A stretch of 64,000 nt of DNA from Allolobophora icterica (Eukaryota; Annelida; Clitellata; Crassiclitellata; Lumbricidae): the NCBI GenBank assembly GCA_963556255.1, contig OY744616.1, positions 32,532,616-32,596,615 of the forward strand, in the 5' to 3' direction. Below the pieces are notes generated by a model, which did no database searches, was not told the origin of the DNA, and saw nothing but the letters and a program-made list of their open reading frames with translations. The translations under genes and the position numbers were made by a program. This document shows, in pieces, positions 26,115 to 37,006 of this stretch (within the stretch, counting starts at the first letter, position 1; each line of letters begins with the position of its first letter).

Positions 26115-26286
26115 AACACTACTGCATAAAATAATGTTCTACTACCGTGCAAATGATATTATACCCAAAGAGCAGTTATAAGGGTTGGTTGGAAGATCCG
26201 ATCTTAAACATGACTTCTCATGTTTAAGAATTAAGTAGGTCAGAAAAAGACATTGTTATGGTTTTATAATATTCTGCAATAAATGC
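26115..26286 (-). repeat. Long inverted repeat, right arm
   Basis: Imperfect reverse complement of 24,470-24,622. Just outside it, two related modules of about 95 bp (about 26,285-26,370 and 26,385-26,480), each ending TATTGGTTCATATGATTT, form a short direct repeat. Confidence 0.75.
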
Positions 26287-26529
26287 TAACAATCCCCCAA
26301 AACAATCGACTGTACCATTTAAAGTCAAAATTTTTCATTGCATATTGGTTCATATGATTTACACCAAACATAAGCCTATTAAATGCTCGACATATGAACA
26401 ACCCCTAAAACAATCCACAATAACATTTAATGTCAAGATTTTTAGTGCTTATTGGTTCATATGATTTTATACCAAACTATTAAATATTAACACCTATTTT
26501 TAACTGTAATGTTAAGGCATTACAGTTAA

Positions 26530-26607
26530 GGTGGTTAATGTGCAGGACTGTCAGTTGAGACAGTCAGAGGTTGAAATCCCCACCACGACACGAGGACTAT
26601 GCTCGTC

Positions 26608-26639
<32 letters not shown>

Positions 26640-26690
26640 TATCCTTTATTAATCCAACTGCTAACCGCATTTTGGTTTACAGTAGTTTCT
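26530..26690 (+). repeat. SINE fragment with (TAAG)n tail
   Basis: A tRNA-like box B (GGTTGAAATCC at about 26,569-26,579) is followed by a GTAAGTAAGTAAG run (26,608-26,640). TAAG/CTTA tails recur at 28,787-28,812, 35,815-35,832, 38,330-38,347 and 47,634-47,647, so this is a common local SINE tail. Confidence 0.5.
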
Positions 26691-26699
26691 GCTAAGGAC

Positions 26700-27690
26700 T
26701 CTACACGATTGTGTTACCTTAACCATTATCTTCACATTTTCCGTTACCATCAGTATTTTCTCACGGACAAGTGCTTTATCGTTGTATTGATTGATGCGTT
26801 CCACGAGCACAGAACGAAGGTAAAAAAAATGCTCCAGACAATTTTCTGTTCTTAAAAGTTGCCAATCGAGTGTTTTTTTCGATGAACTGTTGTAGCTGAA
26901 GCAATGAAATCCAAGCCCTCAGCATCCGCATCATCTGGCTGTACATAACAGGGCGTTAGTTCTCTCCTGGGCGTAATCTCTGCTACACACCCCCTCTCCA
27001 GCGCCAGGATTAAAACCCGGAAGCTGCGTGATAGATGCGCTTGTCTGAATCCTGCACTTGACTCCAGGACGAGCAACCTGATCGAACGGCTGATGGAGTG
27101 CTCCGAGGAACCCGACTGACCCTTCCAGATGCACCGATAGTCCTTCCACATGCGTCGCAGCTTCATTAATTTCAGTTAAGCGTCCGACGGCCATTGTCAG
27201 TCCAGTCACGCTCACAACTGGACTTAGGTTCACATGCATTGTGTACTGAAATGCGTCCAGTGATGGATCAGTCATTTCTCGACCGCAATCTCATCTTACC
27301 AACAACATTCAGAGTGAGTTAAGCCGTTTGTTGACAAGCTACACATGCCGCGAGGAAGACTGTCTTGTTCGATGGAATGACTATAAAGTCCATTCAGGTT
27401 GATCCGTCAGCCGACTGAAGAATATAAAGACAGGAGGGAATGACAAAACTGTTCCGACAAGTGCGACAGTCGCCCCCACCCAACCCCACCACCGCCCCAA
27501 AACTTTTCCCAGAAACCATTAGCGGCATTAGAGAGTGAAAAAGCTGCAACAGAAAATATCTGCATTAGATGACACGGTAACCATACGATCAATGCGGATT
27601 TTGGCATAAGCTAAAAAAAGCTACAGCTTAGAGCCTCACAATGCTCATGGGTCTCAACAAAATTAAGAATTTTGGGGGCTTTTAAAATCT
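26700..27690. other. Non-coding stretch with overlapping minus-strand ORFs of unknown status
   Basis: Two overlapping minus-strand ORFs (26,931-27,275 and 26,852-27,166) lie in a slightly CG-rich patch. Neither resembles a known family, and a GGTTTTAATCC box-B-like word in the minus strand hints at SINE origin. I do not call a gene here. Confidence 0.3.
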
Positions 27691-27694
27691 TATG

Positions 27695-27737
<43 letters not shown>
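27695..27737. repeat. (TA)n microsatellite
   Basis: About 42 bases of TA repeats. Confidence 0.9.
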
Positions 27738-27740
<3 letters not shown>

Positions 27741-27957
27741 TATGTAGAACCTTTTTTAAATGGCTTGTATAGCAAATTCCATCTCACCTGAGCAAATGCT
27801 TTTATTTGAAAATAATTTGAATTTTTCTCTTTAAATGCCATGCTATTAAACAATTAAAAGGCACATATGTTTTCAAGTTTTGTGAGACATTCTGGTCTAA
27901 TGTTTTAACAAGGGGCCTCCATGCTTTATATAGCTTAGGCCCTAGGGCAGGGGTTCC

Positions 27958-28741
27958 CAACCAGTGGTGCCCACACCCCAAAGGGGTGCGAGATGGCATT
28001 TCAGGGGGTGCGAGAAAGAGTAGGTAAACTTTTTTATCGCCTGATAGAAAATCCGTCATGTTTATACAAATGTCACGAAATTAACTCGCTACAAAAATTG
28101 TTTGCATTGAAGGTGAGGTCACATTTAGGCCTATTTTATTATAACAGAACTTGATATTAATTACTGTAATAATTGTGTGTGCATGTGTGTATACTTACTG
28201 TGCAGTTTTGTATCGTAGTGCAACCGGTGTCTTGCAGTGTGCCGGCATTTGTAGGTCATTATTTTTGCTTTGAGTGCAATGTCATATTGACATTATATTT
28301 TGAAAGAAGCAATGAGGAGGAAAAATTTGTCAAGACTGGCTTTATGAACAGGTAAATTAGCTCATATTTTTCTCTTGCTGTTTCGCAGATTAACCCTTCA
28401 TTTTTCATCATGTCAAAAAGAAAGAAATGGAATGATGAGTAGGCCTATGTGTGCTTTAGTTTCACTTATACAACAGGAAATTATGACTTGCAAAAACCCC
28501 AGTGCATTCTTTGTAGCGTTATGAATTCATATGTGCATTTTATGCACTGAGTTAAAAGCTCATTTTTAGTTCAGTTTGTTCACCCATAGAATTGTATGAG
28601 TGTATGTGGTTCAGTCTGTGGTTCAAAAAATAGAAATGTGACTTAGTCGTCTTCAAATGTGATATGACTTGTGTAGGGGGTGCGAGCGCTAATCAAATAT
28701 TTCCAAGGGGTGCGAGGCATAGAAAAGTTTGGGAACCCCTG
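27958..28741 (+). mobile_element. Defective hAT transposon with ZBED5-like transposase start
   Basis: The ends CAGGGGTTCCCAA (27,958-27,970) and TTGGGAACCCCTG (28,729-28,741) are perfect inverted repeats. They are flanked by identical 8-bp duplications CCCTAGGG (27,950-27,957 and 28,742-28,749). GGGGTGCGAG words recur just inside both ends. At 784 bp it is far too short for a transposase gene, but 28,410-28,550 keeps a transposase start (described separately). It is an internal-deletion derivative of an autonomous hAT element. Confidence 0.92.
28410..28550 (+). pseudogene. hAT transposase N-terminal remnant (ZBED5/SCAND3-like)
   Basis: From ATG at 28,410 the frame reads MSKRKKWNDE, then a TAG stop at 28,440, then continues AYVCFSFTYTTGNYDLQ and a C-x-x-C pair (CILC), and stops at 28,550. 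A basic MSKR start, a 'Y..F.F' stretch and a first zinc-finger CxxC are the N-terminal layout of ZBED5/SCAND3-type hAT transposases. The second half of the BED finger (the His pair) and the whole catalytic domain are absent. The in-frame stop plus this deletion make it non-functional. Confidence 0.7.
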
Positions 28742-28786
28742 CCCTAGGGCCTCACCAAACCTAACTAAATCCGGCAAGTGCTGCAT

Positions 28787-28965
28787 AAGTAAGTAAGTAA
28801 GTAAGTAAGTAATGTTCAGCGCTTGCCTAGTAACGCAGAGTGTGACGGTTTGGGCCTTCTCTGAGGTGGTTACTGGGTAACAGACCTTAAGCAAGTCCTT
28901 CAAGCACAATTACTCAGCGCCATGCATAAAAAAGTGAGGCATAATAAATAAAAATAACATATCTA
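28787..28965. repeat. SINE fragment with (TAAG)n
   Basis: A TAAG run at 28,787-28,812 is followed by a body with GCAAGTCCTTCAAGCAC. That resembles GCAAGTCCTTCTCTCGC in the body of the 7,431 SINE. No intact tRNA head is visible. Confidence 0.45.
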
Positions 28966-29950
28966 TATCTGTCTCTATAAATATCTATATTGGATGGTAG
29001 AGTTACACCAGAAAGACAAGATTTTAATATAAGATATACAGCACACTGTAACAAGATACGCCTACACACAAGAAAGAAAATATTAGGTTACAGATAGGCC
29101 TAAACGACAGTGCTCAAATTCTCAAAGACCAATTGTAACTCAAACTTTCATACAGTTCTCAATAGACATCAGAGTTGTAGGTTGTGAAGATTTTGAGAAC
29201 AGTCAACAAAAGCAAAGTCTTTGCCAGTTTTTTGTTAGATTAACACACAATGCCATGCTTTTATTTTTACATAATATTGTGCATTTTCAGAAAATAACAC
29301 ATTTTTGCAGAAAAGACAAAAACAGCCAAGTGCAGGCTACAGCCAGATGCACAAAGCTTTAAACTGTATCGTAAACGGGATAAAAGAATTTTTATGGTGC
29401 TTTTGATACAGATACCAGATAGCTCTCTACTTCTGCTGGTACTTGTCTGGATTTGGAGAGGAACGTTGGACCGATCTGAATAAAACGCGAACAGAAAGCA
29501 CTAGAGATAAAAAAAAACTTAGAGATAAAACTACGCAAAAGCAGAACCCTTGGAAGACTGACTAGGGACATCTGGCAGAGTTAAAAGCAGCACAACACAA
29601 TGAATGATGACGAAAGAATTTAAGAGATGACCATGATGAATGTGGATGATATAACTAGACCATCGAGCAGCGAGCTCACTGAGCAGCAAGCTAACCGAGC
29701 AGCGAGCTCACCATGTGTTTGGACTCGCAGTTAGCAGGCACAGCAGAAACGGAGGCTGCAAAAACTGAAGCAATTTGTAGGTAATGAATAACAAATAAAG
29801 AATTTGCATTCATCGCTCTGCAAAAGGTCTGGCACGTGATCCTTCTTAAGCAAAGAGCGTGACCAGAATGAATGAATGGACTGTGACAGGGAAGAAATGT
29901 ACTGTGACCGAAGACAAACGGATGACAAGCAGGAACTAGATTGAGGTAAG
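28966..29950. other. Non-coding stretch, nothing recognisable
   Basis: No exon, terminus or tandem unit is seen apart from a small triplication of AGCAGCGAGCTCAC-like words at 29,665-29,712. Confidence 0.45.
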
Positions 29951-29953
29951 ATA

Positions 29954-30073
29954 ATGTATCTGTGTACATGTGTGTGTGTGTGTACATGTGTGTGTACATG
30001 TGTGTGTACATGTGTATGTGTGTATACATGTATGTGTACATGTGTGAGTGTACTTGTGTGTGTGCATGCGTGT

Positions 30074-30107
<34 letters not shown>

Positions 30108-30340
30108 ATGTGTGTGTGTGTTTGTGTGTACATGTGCGTGTGTACATGTGTGTGCGCGTGTACATGTGTGTGTGTACATGTGTGCGTGCGTGCGTGCGTG
30201 CGTACATGTGTGCGTGTGTACATGTGTGTGTATACATATGTGTGTGTAGTGTGTAGGTATGTAGTGTGTAGGTATGTAGTGTGTAGAAGTGTGTGTGTAC
30301 AAGTGTGTACGTGTGTGCAAATGTGTATGCATGTTTGAGT
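29954..30340. repeat. (GT)n microsatellite with regular TACATG punctuation
   Basis: GTGTGTGTACATGT units of roughly 10-20 bp recur across the locus. ORFs on both strands (up to 213 codons on minus, 29,691-30,332) are low-complexity artefacts. The same word resumes at 30,761 after the transposon that splits it. Confidence 0.9.
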
Positions 30341-30348
30341 GTGTGTAC

Positions 30349-30759
30349 TAGAGCTGTACCGATAAGGCTTTTTGCCGATTATTCCGATACCGCGTATAGC
30401 CGATTATTGTAATAGCCAATACCGCATATGAAGCCGATTATTTTATTATCGCACCAAAACTACGCATACGACGTTACATAAGAGCTAATAAGGAGTTTCC
30501 AGTGAATCCAATCCTGTGTATAATAGGTCATTGGTTTCTACGGTGTCTGCTAAGTAGTACAATGCTAAATATAAATCAATAATAAGAAACAAGACATAGA
30601 TACTTGTGCTCATTTTCTAGTTCTAATGATTACTGTGTAAAACGCTTACCGTAAAATAATTTGCATCGGCGCCGATACTTTTTCGCCGATACCGATTATG
30701 CCGATTCCTCTAATAATAGGCCCGATTACGAATGCTCCCGATGCATCGGTACAGCTCTA
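30349..30759. mobile_element. hAT-type MITE with CCGAT-rich interior
   Basis: The termini TAGAGCTGTACCGAT (30,349-30,363) and ATCGGTACAGCTCTA (30,745-30,759) are perfect 15-bp inverted repeats. Flanking octamers GTGTGTAC and ATGTGTAC match at 7 of 8 positions. The interior is rich in GCCGATTAT/CCGATACCG words near both ends (subterminal transposase-binding-like motifs) and has no ORF. It interrupts the GT microsatellite. Confidence 0.85.
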
Positions 30760-30839
30760 ATGTGTACATGTGTGTGTGTACATGTGTGCGCATGTGGATG
30801 TGTGTGTGTGTGTGTGTGAGTGTGTGCACGTGTCTGAGT

Positions 30840-31470
30840 ACACCACAGACTTGCTGTAGCACTGTATTTTGGAGCCAACCATAAAAGAAATGCCTAACAC
30901 TGAGGTCATGCTATAACAAGCTTACTTTCTATCGGTGAATCAATTTTGGAATTCGTGTCCCTGACGGTGTAATATCAGAATTCATATTATAATGAAGCAC
31001 GTTTTAACGAGTCCCCAGTGTATGTGTTTCCGTATCTCTGTTTGTCTCTAGACAATTAATTTAACACCTTTAATCGTACAGGTAAGGCAATCATCATTCT
31101 CTTCAAATGTGCCTGCCAACATTTAGATCTCCATGATGTGCTATCGTGCAATTCAGGCATCTTTCCTACCCAACAAATCCTCTGTCTTCCTAGCTCCTTG
31201 TCCTCAACGAATCCAGCCTTAGCATCCTCCTATGCCTCCTCTCTCTGGTCAGTGATTGAGGGTTCAAATCTCCCTGAAGGCTAACACTGTGTAAGGACGT
31301 TCAGCCAGTCCTTCAGGCACAACTCTTTAGTGAACCCACTGATCTTTAAATGTTTGACAGCAGCACCAACTAAATACAGATACAACAGAAATAATCTAAC
31401 CGTAAAAACAAGCCGTCACTTTCATCATCCCCCCTACGGTCCTAAATGCGTGCAGTGCTTTTATTGAGGC
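30840..31470. other. Non-coding stretch with a SINE scrap
   Basis: A box-B-like word GGTTCAAATCT and a downstream CCAGTCCTTCAGGCACAAC (about 31,260-31,325) resemble the 7,431-type SINE body. Nothing else is recognisable. Confidence 0.4.
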
Positions 31471-31473
31471 TGT

Positions 31474-31544
31474 TTAACACTTTAACGACCAACTGCATTG
31501 GTTTCCCAGTCATTTTTAGTACACACTTGTCGTTAAAGTGTTAA
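31474..31544. mobile_element. 63-bp MITE flanked by TTAA (piggyBac-like)
   Basis: The core at 31,478-31,540 begins CACTTTAACGACCAACTGC and ends GTCGTTAAAGTG, with TTAA on both sides. It differs from the 25,548 copy at only a handful of positions. The ends are inverted repeats of about 12 bp. Confidence 0.8.
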
Positions 31545-31945
31545 AAGGCAGCATGCTAAGTGTCTTCCCAAAGTATGCAAGCATGTAAAAGTCCTTAAAA
31601 GGCACTATGCCTAGTGTCCTCATAAGTATGTAAGCATGTAAACATCCTGAAAAGGCAGTAAGCCAAGTGCCTTCATAAGTATGTAAGTATGTAAAGGTCC
31701 TAAGAGGCAGTATGCCAAATGTCTTTCGTAAGTATGTAAGCATGTAAAAGGTCCTTAAAGAATAAAGACAGTATACCAAATGTCTTCATATGCATGTAAG
31801 TATGTAAAAGGTCCTTAAAGGTAATATGCCAAATGTCTTCCTAAGTATGTAATTTTTAAAGGGTCCTTAAAGGCAGTATGCCAAGTGTCTTCATAAGTAT
31901 GTAAGCATGTAAAGGTCCTTAAAAGGCAGTGCACTTAATGTCTTC
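31545..31945. repeat. Minisatellite, about 58-bp unit, about 7 copies
   Basis: The module AAAGGCAGTATGCCAAGTGT plus CTTCATAAGTATGTAAGCAT plus GTAAAAGGTCCTT repeats about seven times with substitutions and small indels. It begins immediately after the TTAA element, with no gap. Confidence 0.9.
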
Positions 31946-32048
31946 GCAATTATATTAGTATGCATGTTCATACACATAGGCATACATTTGCACCTTACAT
32001 AAGTACCTACCTACATATGTACATGTATGTATTCATATATGTACATGT

Positions 32049-32273
32049 CACCACCACCACCACCACCACCACCACCACCACCACCACCACCACCACCACC
32101 ACCACCACCACCACCACCACCACCACCACCACCACCACCACCACCACCACCACCACCACCACCACCACCACCACCACCACCACCACCACCACCACCACCA
32201 CCACCACCACCACCACCACCACCACCACCACCACCACCACCACCACCACCACCACCACCACCACCACCACCAC
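32049..32273. repeat. (ACC)75 microsatellite
   Basis: 225 bases of apparently uninterrupted CAC/ACC/CCA triplets, reading as poly-Pro, poly-Thr, poly-His or (minus) poly-Val. The 3' flank is shared with the 14,660-14,712 locus. Confidence 0.97.
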
Positions 32274-32339
32274 TGTGATGGGTACGAACAAATGATCTCT
32301 AGTGTCCTCTGTCATTTGTCAAGTCCACAGAACATGTGT

Positions 32340-33110
32340 GCATGTACAATCCATGATTTCCTGCAACTCACTTCAAGGCTTCTACCTGCTAGCATACTCG
32401 GAGCAACAGTTGACGAACATTTCCATTCACATTAAAATCCCTTCTGCTGCACGCAAAAACAGCGAGAAAATAAAGAACGACTATTACGCCATACCTGTAG
32501 CATGCAGGCATGGTTAAGGAGACTGCACCTGATATTCTAAACCTGTTCCCCCAGAGCGTATCATCAACCACAGCCTCATCGCTACACACAGCTAAAAATA
32601 ACACTGGCCGTTTTTTTCAAATCGCAGATCTCTTAAGAACGTGGAAACCTCATCGGTAGGGTTTTGAGCCGGCTCAAGCCGTGCCAATCATGTGAAGATA
32701 TCGGCAGGCTTCAAGAACTGCACCTGTGCACAGCGAACGGTGACGAACCCTTTCTCCTTCTCTCTCCTAAGGTTTCCTCTGCACCAGGTAATGACAACGA
32801 CAAAGACAGAACAGATCAGGTGCAAGTCATCTTCCACATCACACCTGTTACTACTCGGAGGAATAAGCTGGGAGACACGAGCGCACCGACAACAACATAC
32901 CCACACATCGATTCTCCTATATTACTTCATTAACTGGCACAACCTGCATCATTGCATCACCTGAGCGCAATCATGCCTAGAATCTATTAAGCAGCAATTT
33001 TTTTTATCAATTTACTTACTCAGGCGCAGCAGGAATGCGTTTTTTGCTTTTTAATAATAATAATAAAATCCACAACGTCGAACGGCTTGAAAGAATATCC
33101 GAAAGATATG
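32340..33110. other. Non-coding stretch, small ORFs of no known family
   Basis: An ORF of 89 codons at 32,664-32,933 and one of 90 codons at 32,692-32,964 overlap in different frames. Neither shows a recognisable domain. No gene is called. Confidence 0.35.
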
Positions 33111-33112
33111 AC

Positions 33113-33334
33113 TTCAATAAAAATAAATTAATTAGATTCTGCTGAAAGGTATGTAATAAACGAAACGTGTGCACATATTCACGTGATTCAATAAAAATAA
33201 ATTAATTAGATTCTGCTTAAAGGTATGTAATAAACTAAATGTGTGCACATATTCACGTGATTCAATAAAAATAAATTAATTAGATTCTGCTGAAAGGTAT
33301 GTAATAAATGAAGCGTGTGCATATATTCACGTGA
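33113..33334. repeat. 74-bp tandem repeat, 3 copies
   Basis: Three consecutive units start at 33,113, 33,187 and 33,261, each beginning TTCAATAAAAATAAATTAAT and ending CATATTCACGTGA. They differ at only a few bases, so the expansion is recent. Confidence 0.95.
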
Positions 33335-33584
33335 TTATGTCGAGATTACTCAGCAGATGGTGTGTAGTCATTTCCAATATTATGGTGTGAATTTGTGACT
33401 ATTTTGGTCTCAGAATTAGGTTTGGATAAATCTATTCAAATGCCAAGAAGAGCAATGAAAGACCAATCAACGTTTTAAATGTCTGCTACCATAACACTAG
33501 TCAAATCCAACACTCGAGGTCTTGGGTCATAATGTTATTATGAATTTCACGTGTCCCTTCCATACAGATGAAATCTCAGGAGCA

Positions 33585-33970
33585 AACTAGGTATCACAAA
33601 ATATCAAGGGAAAACTAGGTATCACAAAATATCAAGGGAAAACTAGGTATTAAAAAATATCAAGGGAAAACTAGGTATCAGGAAATAACAAGAACAAACT
33701 GGATATCAGAAGTAAACTAGATTTCAGGAAATACCATGAGCAAACTGGATATCAGAAGTAAACTGGATATCAGGAAATATCAGAAATAAACTGGTTATCA
33801 GGAAATAACAGAAATAAACTGGATATCAGGAAATGTCAGAAGTTACCTGGATATCAGGAAATATCAGAAATAAACTGGATATCAGGAAATATCAGAAGTA
33901 AATTAGATATCAGGAAATATCAGAAGTAAACTGGATATCAGGAAATATCATAAGCAAACTAGATGTATAC
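33585..33970. repeat. Degenerate ~28-bp repeat (GGATATCAGGAAATATCAGAAGTAAACT)
   Basis: TATCAGGAAATATCAGAA(A/G)TAAACTGG words recur more than ten times, becoming less regular towards both ends. Confidence 0.85.
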
Positions 33971-34559
33971 AGTATTGGGAAATGTCATGAGCAAACAGAA
34001 ATTATTAATTACAAGATTGCACCTGTTTCATTTACCCGTTATATCAGTATCAGAATATAGTCACTAATTACAACATATTGCACCTGTCTCTTCGGTACAG
34101 ACAAAATCCTGGCAAATAAATAAATGACTGCACATTCACAAACCGCGCTTAGAAGCCGACAGGAGTAAAAGCAGAAAGCTAGGTGCCGCGCAACCCGATC
34201 TCCAGGCATAAAGCACTAAAATTCAGTCATGCCATTCATCTCCATTTGTCTCCATGGTAGCAGTTTCCTTGAACTTCCTTCACATTTTACACTTAAAAGC
34301 ATTAGCACAGACACAACAACATGGCTTTCTCACAACAGCGATGTGTCTAGAGCCGGAGATTCCTGCATCCATTGAGTTTGGCTAACATGATGAGGAAAGA
34401 CATAGGCAAGGCAAAGTATGTTTTGGTAAAATAATAATTGCCCACACATGCTTCTGACAACAAGTCCTCCAAAGCCAAACAGATGGGTTGTAGGACCTGG
34501 TAATCCATAAAATCAAGATTAGCTGGTCAGTTGAAGCGACAGCTAATCCTCTTAAACCA

Positions 34560-34640
34560 CGGCTGGTCATTTTAAGCGATAGCTGGTCATTTTCAAGTGA
34601 TGGCTGGTCAGTTTAAAAGACAGCTGGTTATTTACTAAAC
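34560..34640. repeat. Short degenerate GATGGCTGGTCATTTTAAG repeat
   Basis: AGCTGGTCA(G/T)TTTAA words occur about five times between 34,520 and 34,635. Confidence 0.6.
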
Positions 34641-34720
34641 ACATCCATGATCCACAGTCTCTGATGGTCCCCAATGCTTAGGAGGTTGAAGAGACATTGG
34701 AATACAAGTGTCAAGGCAGC

Positions 34721-35314
34721 AATCCAACAACCTTTCTTTATAAGCGTCTTGGACATTCAAATATTTGATAGTTTCACACAACACACCCAATAGACCTAGA
34801 AACAACAGACCTAGAACAATAGACCTAGAAGCAACAGACACAGAAACAAAAGACCTAGAAGCAATAGACCCAGAAACAATAGACCTAGAACCAATAGACC
34901 TAGAGACCTAAGCATATGTCTTCATCGTCATTGTTGTGCAAGTAATTCCTTCTCGAAAGAGTCATGCTAAGATATATGCAGCACTCGTGAATAAGCTGGT
35001 GCTCTGCACTTAGCTAGCAATCCAACAACCTTTCTTTATAAGCGTCTTGGACATTCAAATATTTGATAGTTTCACACAACACACCCAATAGACCTAGAAA
35101 CAACAGACCTAGAACAATAGACCTAGAAGCAACAGACACAGAAACAAAAGACCTAGAAGCAATAGACCCAGAAACAATAGACCTAGAACCAATAGACCTA
35201 GAGACCTAAGCATATGTCTTCATCGTCATTTTTGTGCAAGTAATTCCTTCTCGAAAGAGTCATGCCAAGATACATGCAGCACTCGTGAATAAGCTGGTGC
35301 TCTGCGCTTAGCTT
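34721..35314. repeat. 297-bp tandem duplication
   Basis: Copy 1 (34,721-35,017) and copy 2 (35,018-35,314) are almost identical and directly abutting. Each contains a run of AATAGACCTAGAA-type words and a tail with GAATAAGCTGGTGCTCTGC. That tail resembles one at 58,105-58,180. Confidence 0.93.
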
Positions 35315-36296
35315 TCATGTGGTGCTTTAGAAAATTGGAGAATATGATTACCAATTACCCGTACAATATACTGGTAAACACATGAAACTATTAAAAGACT
35401 TGTTGTTTCCACAAATCAATTACACCACTCTGATGGCATCATAGGCTTACACAAACAAAAACAGCATATGCAAAATCAGAATTTTAAGAGAACATTGGCA
35501 TAGCCATGATAATGCTGTATCTAGACAAGATCCGGACTTGTGGAACGATGATGATGAAGATGACAATAACGGTAACAACTGTGATCAAGTACGAAATCCT
35601 ACTCTTATTTCCAATTTTCATTAGCCCATGAAGCCATTCGGGGGGAGAGGTCAGTAGAAAATCAACTCCCCTAATTAATTGGATTTAAATTAATTTTTTC
35701 TTTTCTTTTTATTTACGTTGCTTGTGCCTGTTCTTGATATGTTCAGTTTCTTGCACTTGTATTAACCCGTTTGTTAGCCGCAGTGTGTTTGCAGGCGGAG
35801 CATTAAAGTCCATACTTACTTACTTACTTACTATCAGCGCACTGGGAGACATGCATGTGTAATAAATGTGTGACTGTTGTGAGGGAATAGATTCTCACAT
35901 TTCAGCTCTGCTACACAGATGCGGAATAATACTTTATTTGCATGGCTTGAGAGCGTGCTATATATAATTATGCCGTCTTCATACAAGAGATCTGCACTAT
36001 GTTTTTGACGGTTTCATTTGACATTGAGGGATAGTATTTCTTGTCCATGGTTGCTGTGTGTCAACCGGTATATTATCAATAATAAAAAAAAAATGTGATG
36101 AAAAATTAATTAATTCCAGCCTGCTTGTTGATGCATTGGGTATTAGACAGCAGTGTTGGCTATTGAGAATGCAAATTAAGGCCTTCCAGCTAATTAGTTT
36201 AATCATAAGTACAAATAATATGCACATGGGGTAGATTGACCTGATAATTAAGAGCCGGGGTTGATCAGTTTCCTGTTTGTCAGTGATGACACTGAC
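35315..36296. other. Non-coding stretch with a SINE tail
   Basis: TTACTTACTTACTTAC at 35,815-35,832 is the reverse of the TAAG-type SINE tail. No exon is seen. Confidence 0.4.
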
Positions 36297-36829
36297 CATG
36301 GGCGGCGATCTAGGGGGGAACCAGGGGGACATGTCACCCACCTTTAAGAGTGGGGGGACACGCCATACATTTGTCCCCCCCCCCCCAAATTTAGAAGAAA
36401 CACCAAAAAAGGCTGAGAAAAGTAATTCCGCGTTAGGGTTTTCGCAGCCTTTTTGACCAGATGAGGTAAAAACTCTATATTTGAGCAGAAGTGTCCCCCC
36501 CCCAAAAATTGTGAGAAAGAAGAAGAAATTCGCAAGAAAAATCTTTTTGGGAATGAATTTGTAAAAAAGTTAGGAATTTTTTAGACGAATTCTTAAGAAA
36601 AGGTTATGAGATTATTGTAGGGAGACTCGAAAAAAGTAGTAAAAAGAGGTGAATGACTAAAAAAAGGTCATCAACTTTTTTGGAGATGAAATCGTAGTTT
36701 TTGTGGAGATGAATTCCTAAAAGTTCTGAAATTTTTTTGGGGACATGAATTCCTAAAAAAAAGGTAATCGACCAGACCATGGCCGACTTTGTCCCCCCTC
36801 CCACCTCTCAGATAAGATCGCCGCCACTG
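36297..36829. mobile_element. hAT-type MITE with C-rich and AAGGTCAT core
   Basis: The left end CATGGGCGGCGATCT (36,297-36,311) pairs with the right end AGATCGCCGCCACTG (36,815-36,829) at 13 of 15 positions. Perfect 8-bp duplications ACACTGAC flank it (36,289-36,296 and 36,830-36,837). The interior holds runs of 7-11 C (GTCCCCCCC) and repeated words such as AAAAAGGTCATCAACTTTTT and GGAGATGAA. The interior is shared with 40,302-40,656 and with the insertion at 45,412-45,758, although their ends differ. Confidence 0.88.
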
Positions 36830-37006
36830 ACACTGACCTCAGTCGGGAGTGCCGTGGACCTTGCTGAGCGGCATTTAATAAATTTTTCATTACAATTCCA
36901 ATTATCTTCAGCACATTGGCAGGGGAGCTCTCGCTGTCCAAACAGACTGCAAATGGCCAACAGTTTAGGCAGGCATGCTTGGCTTGGCTAGTGCAAAGAT
37001 AAGCAG

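Noticed and set aside
26852..27275. Minus-strand protein gene
   Set aside because: Two overlapping ORFs in different frames, no family match and a box-B-like word suggesting SINE; evidence too thin.
29691..30332. 213-codon minus-strand His/Thr-rich ORF
   Set aside because: Mostly GT microsatellite; the non-repeat C-terminal part resembles nothing known.
32007..32315. Poly-Pro, poly-Thr and poly-Val ORFs
   Set aside because: Reading frames of the ACC run.
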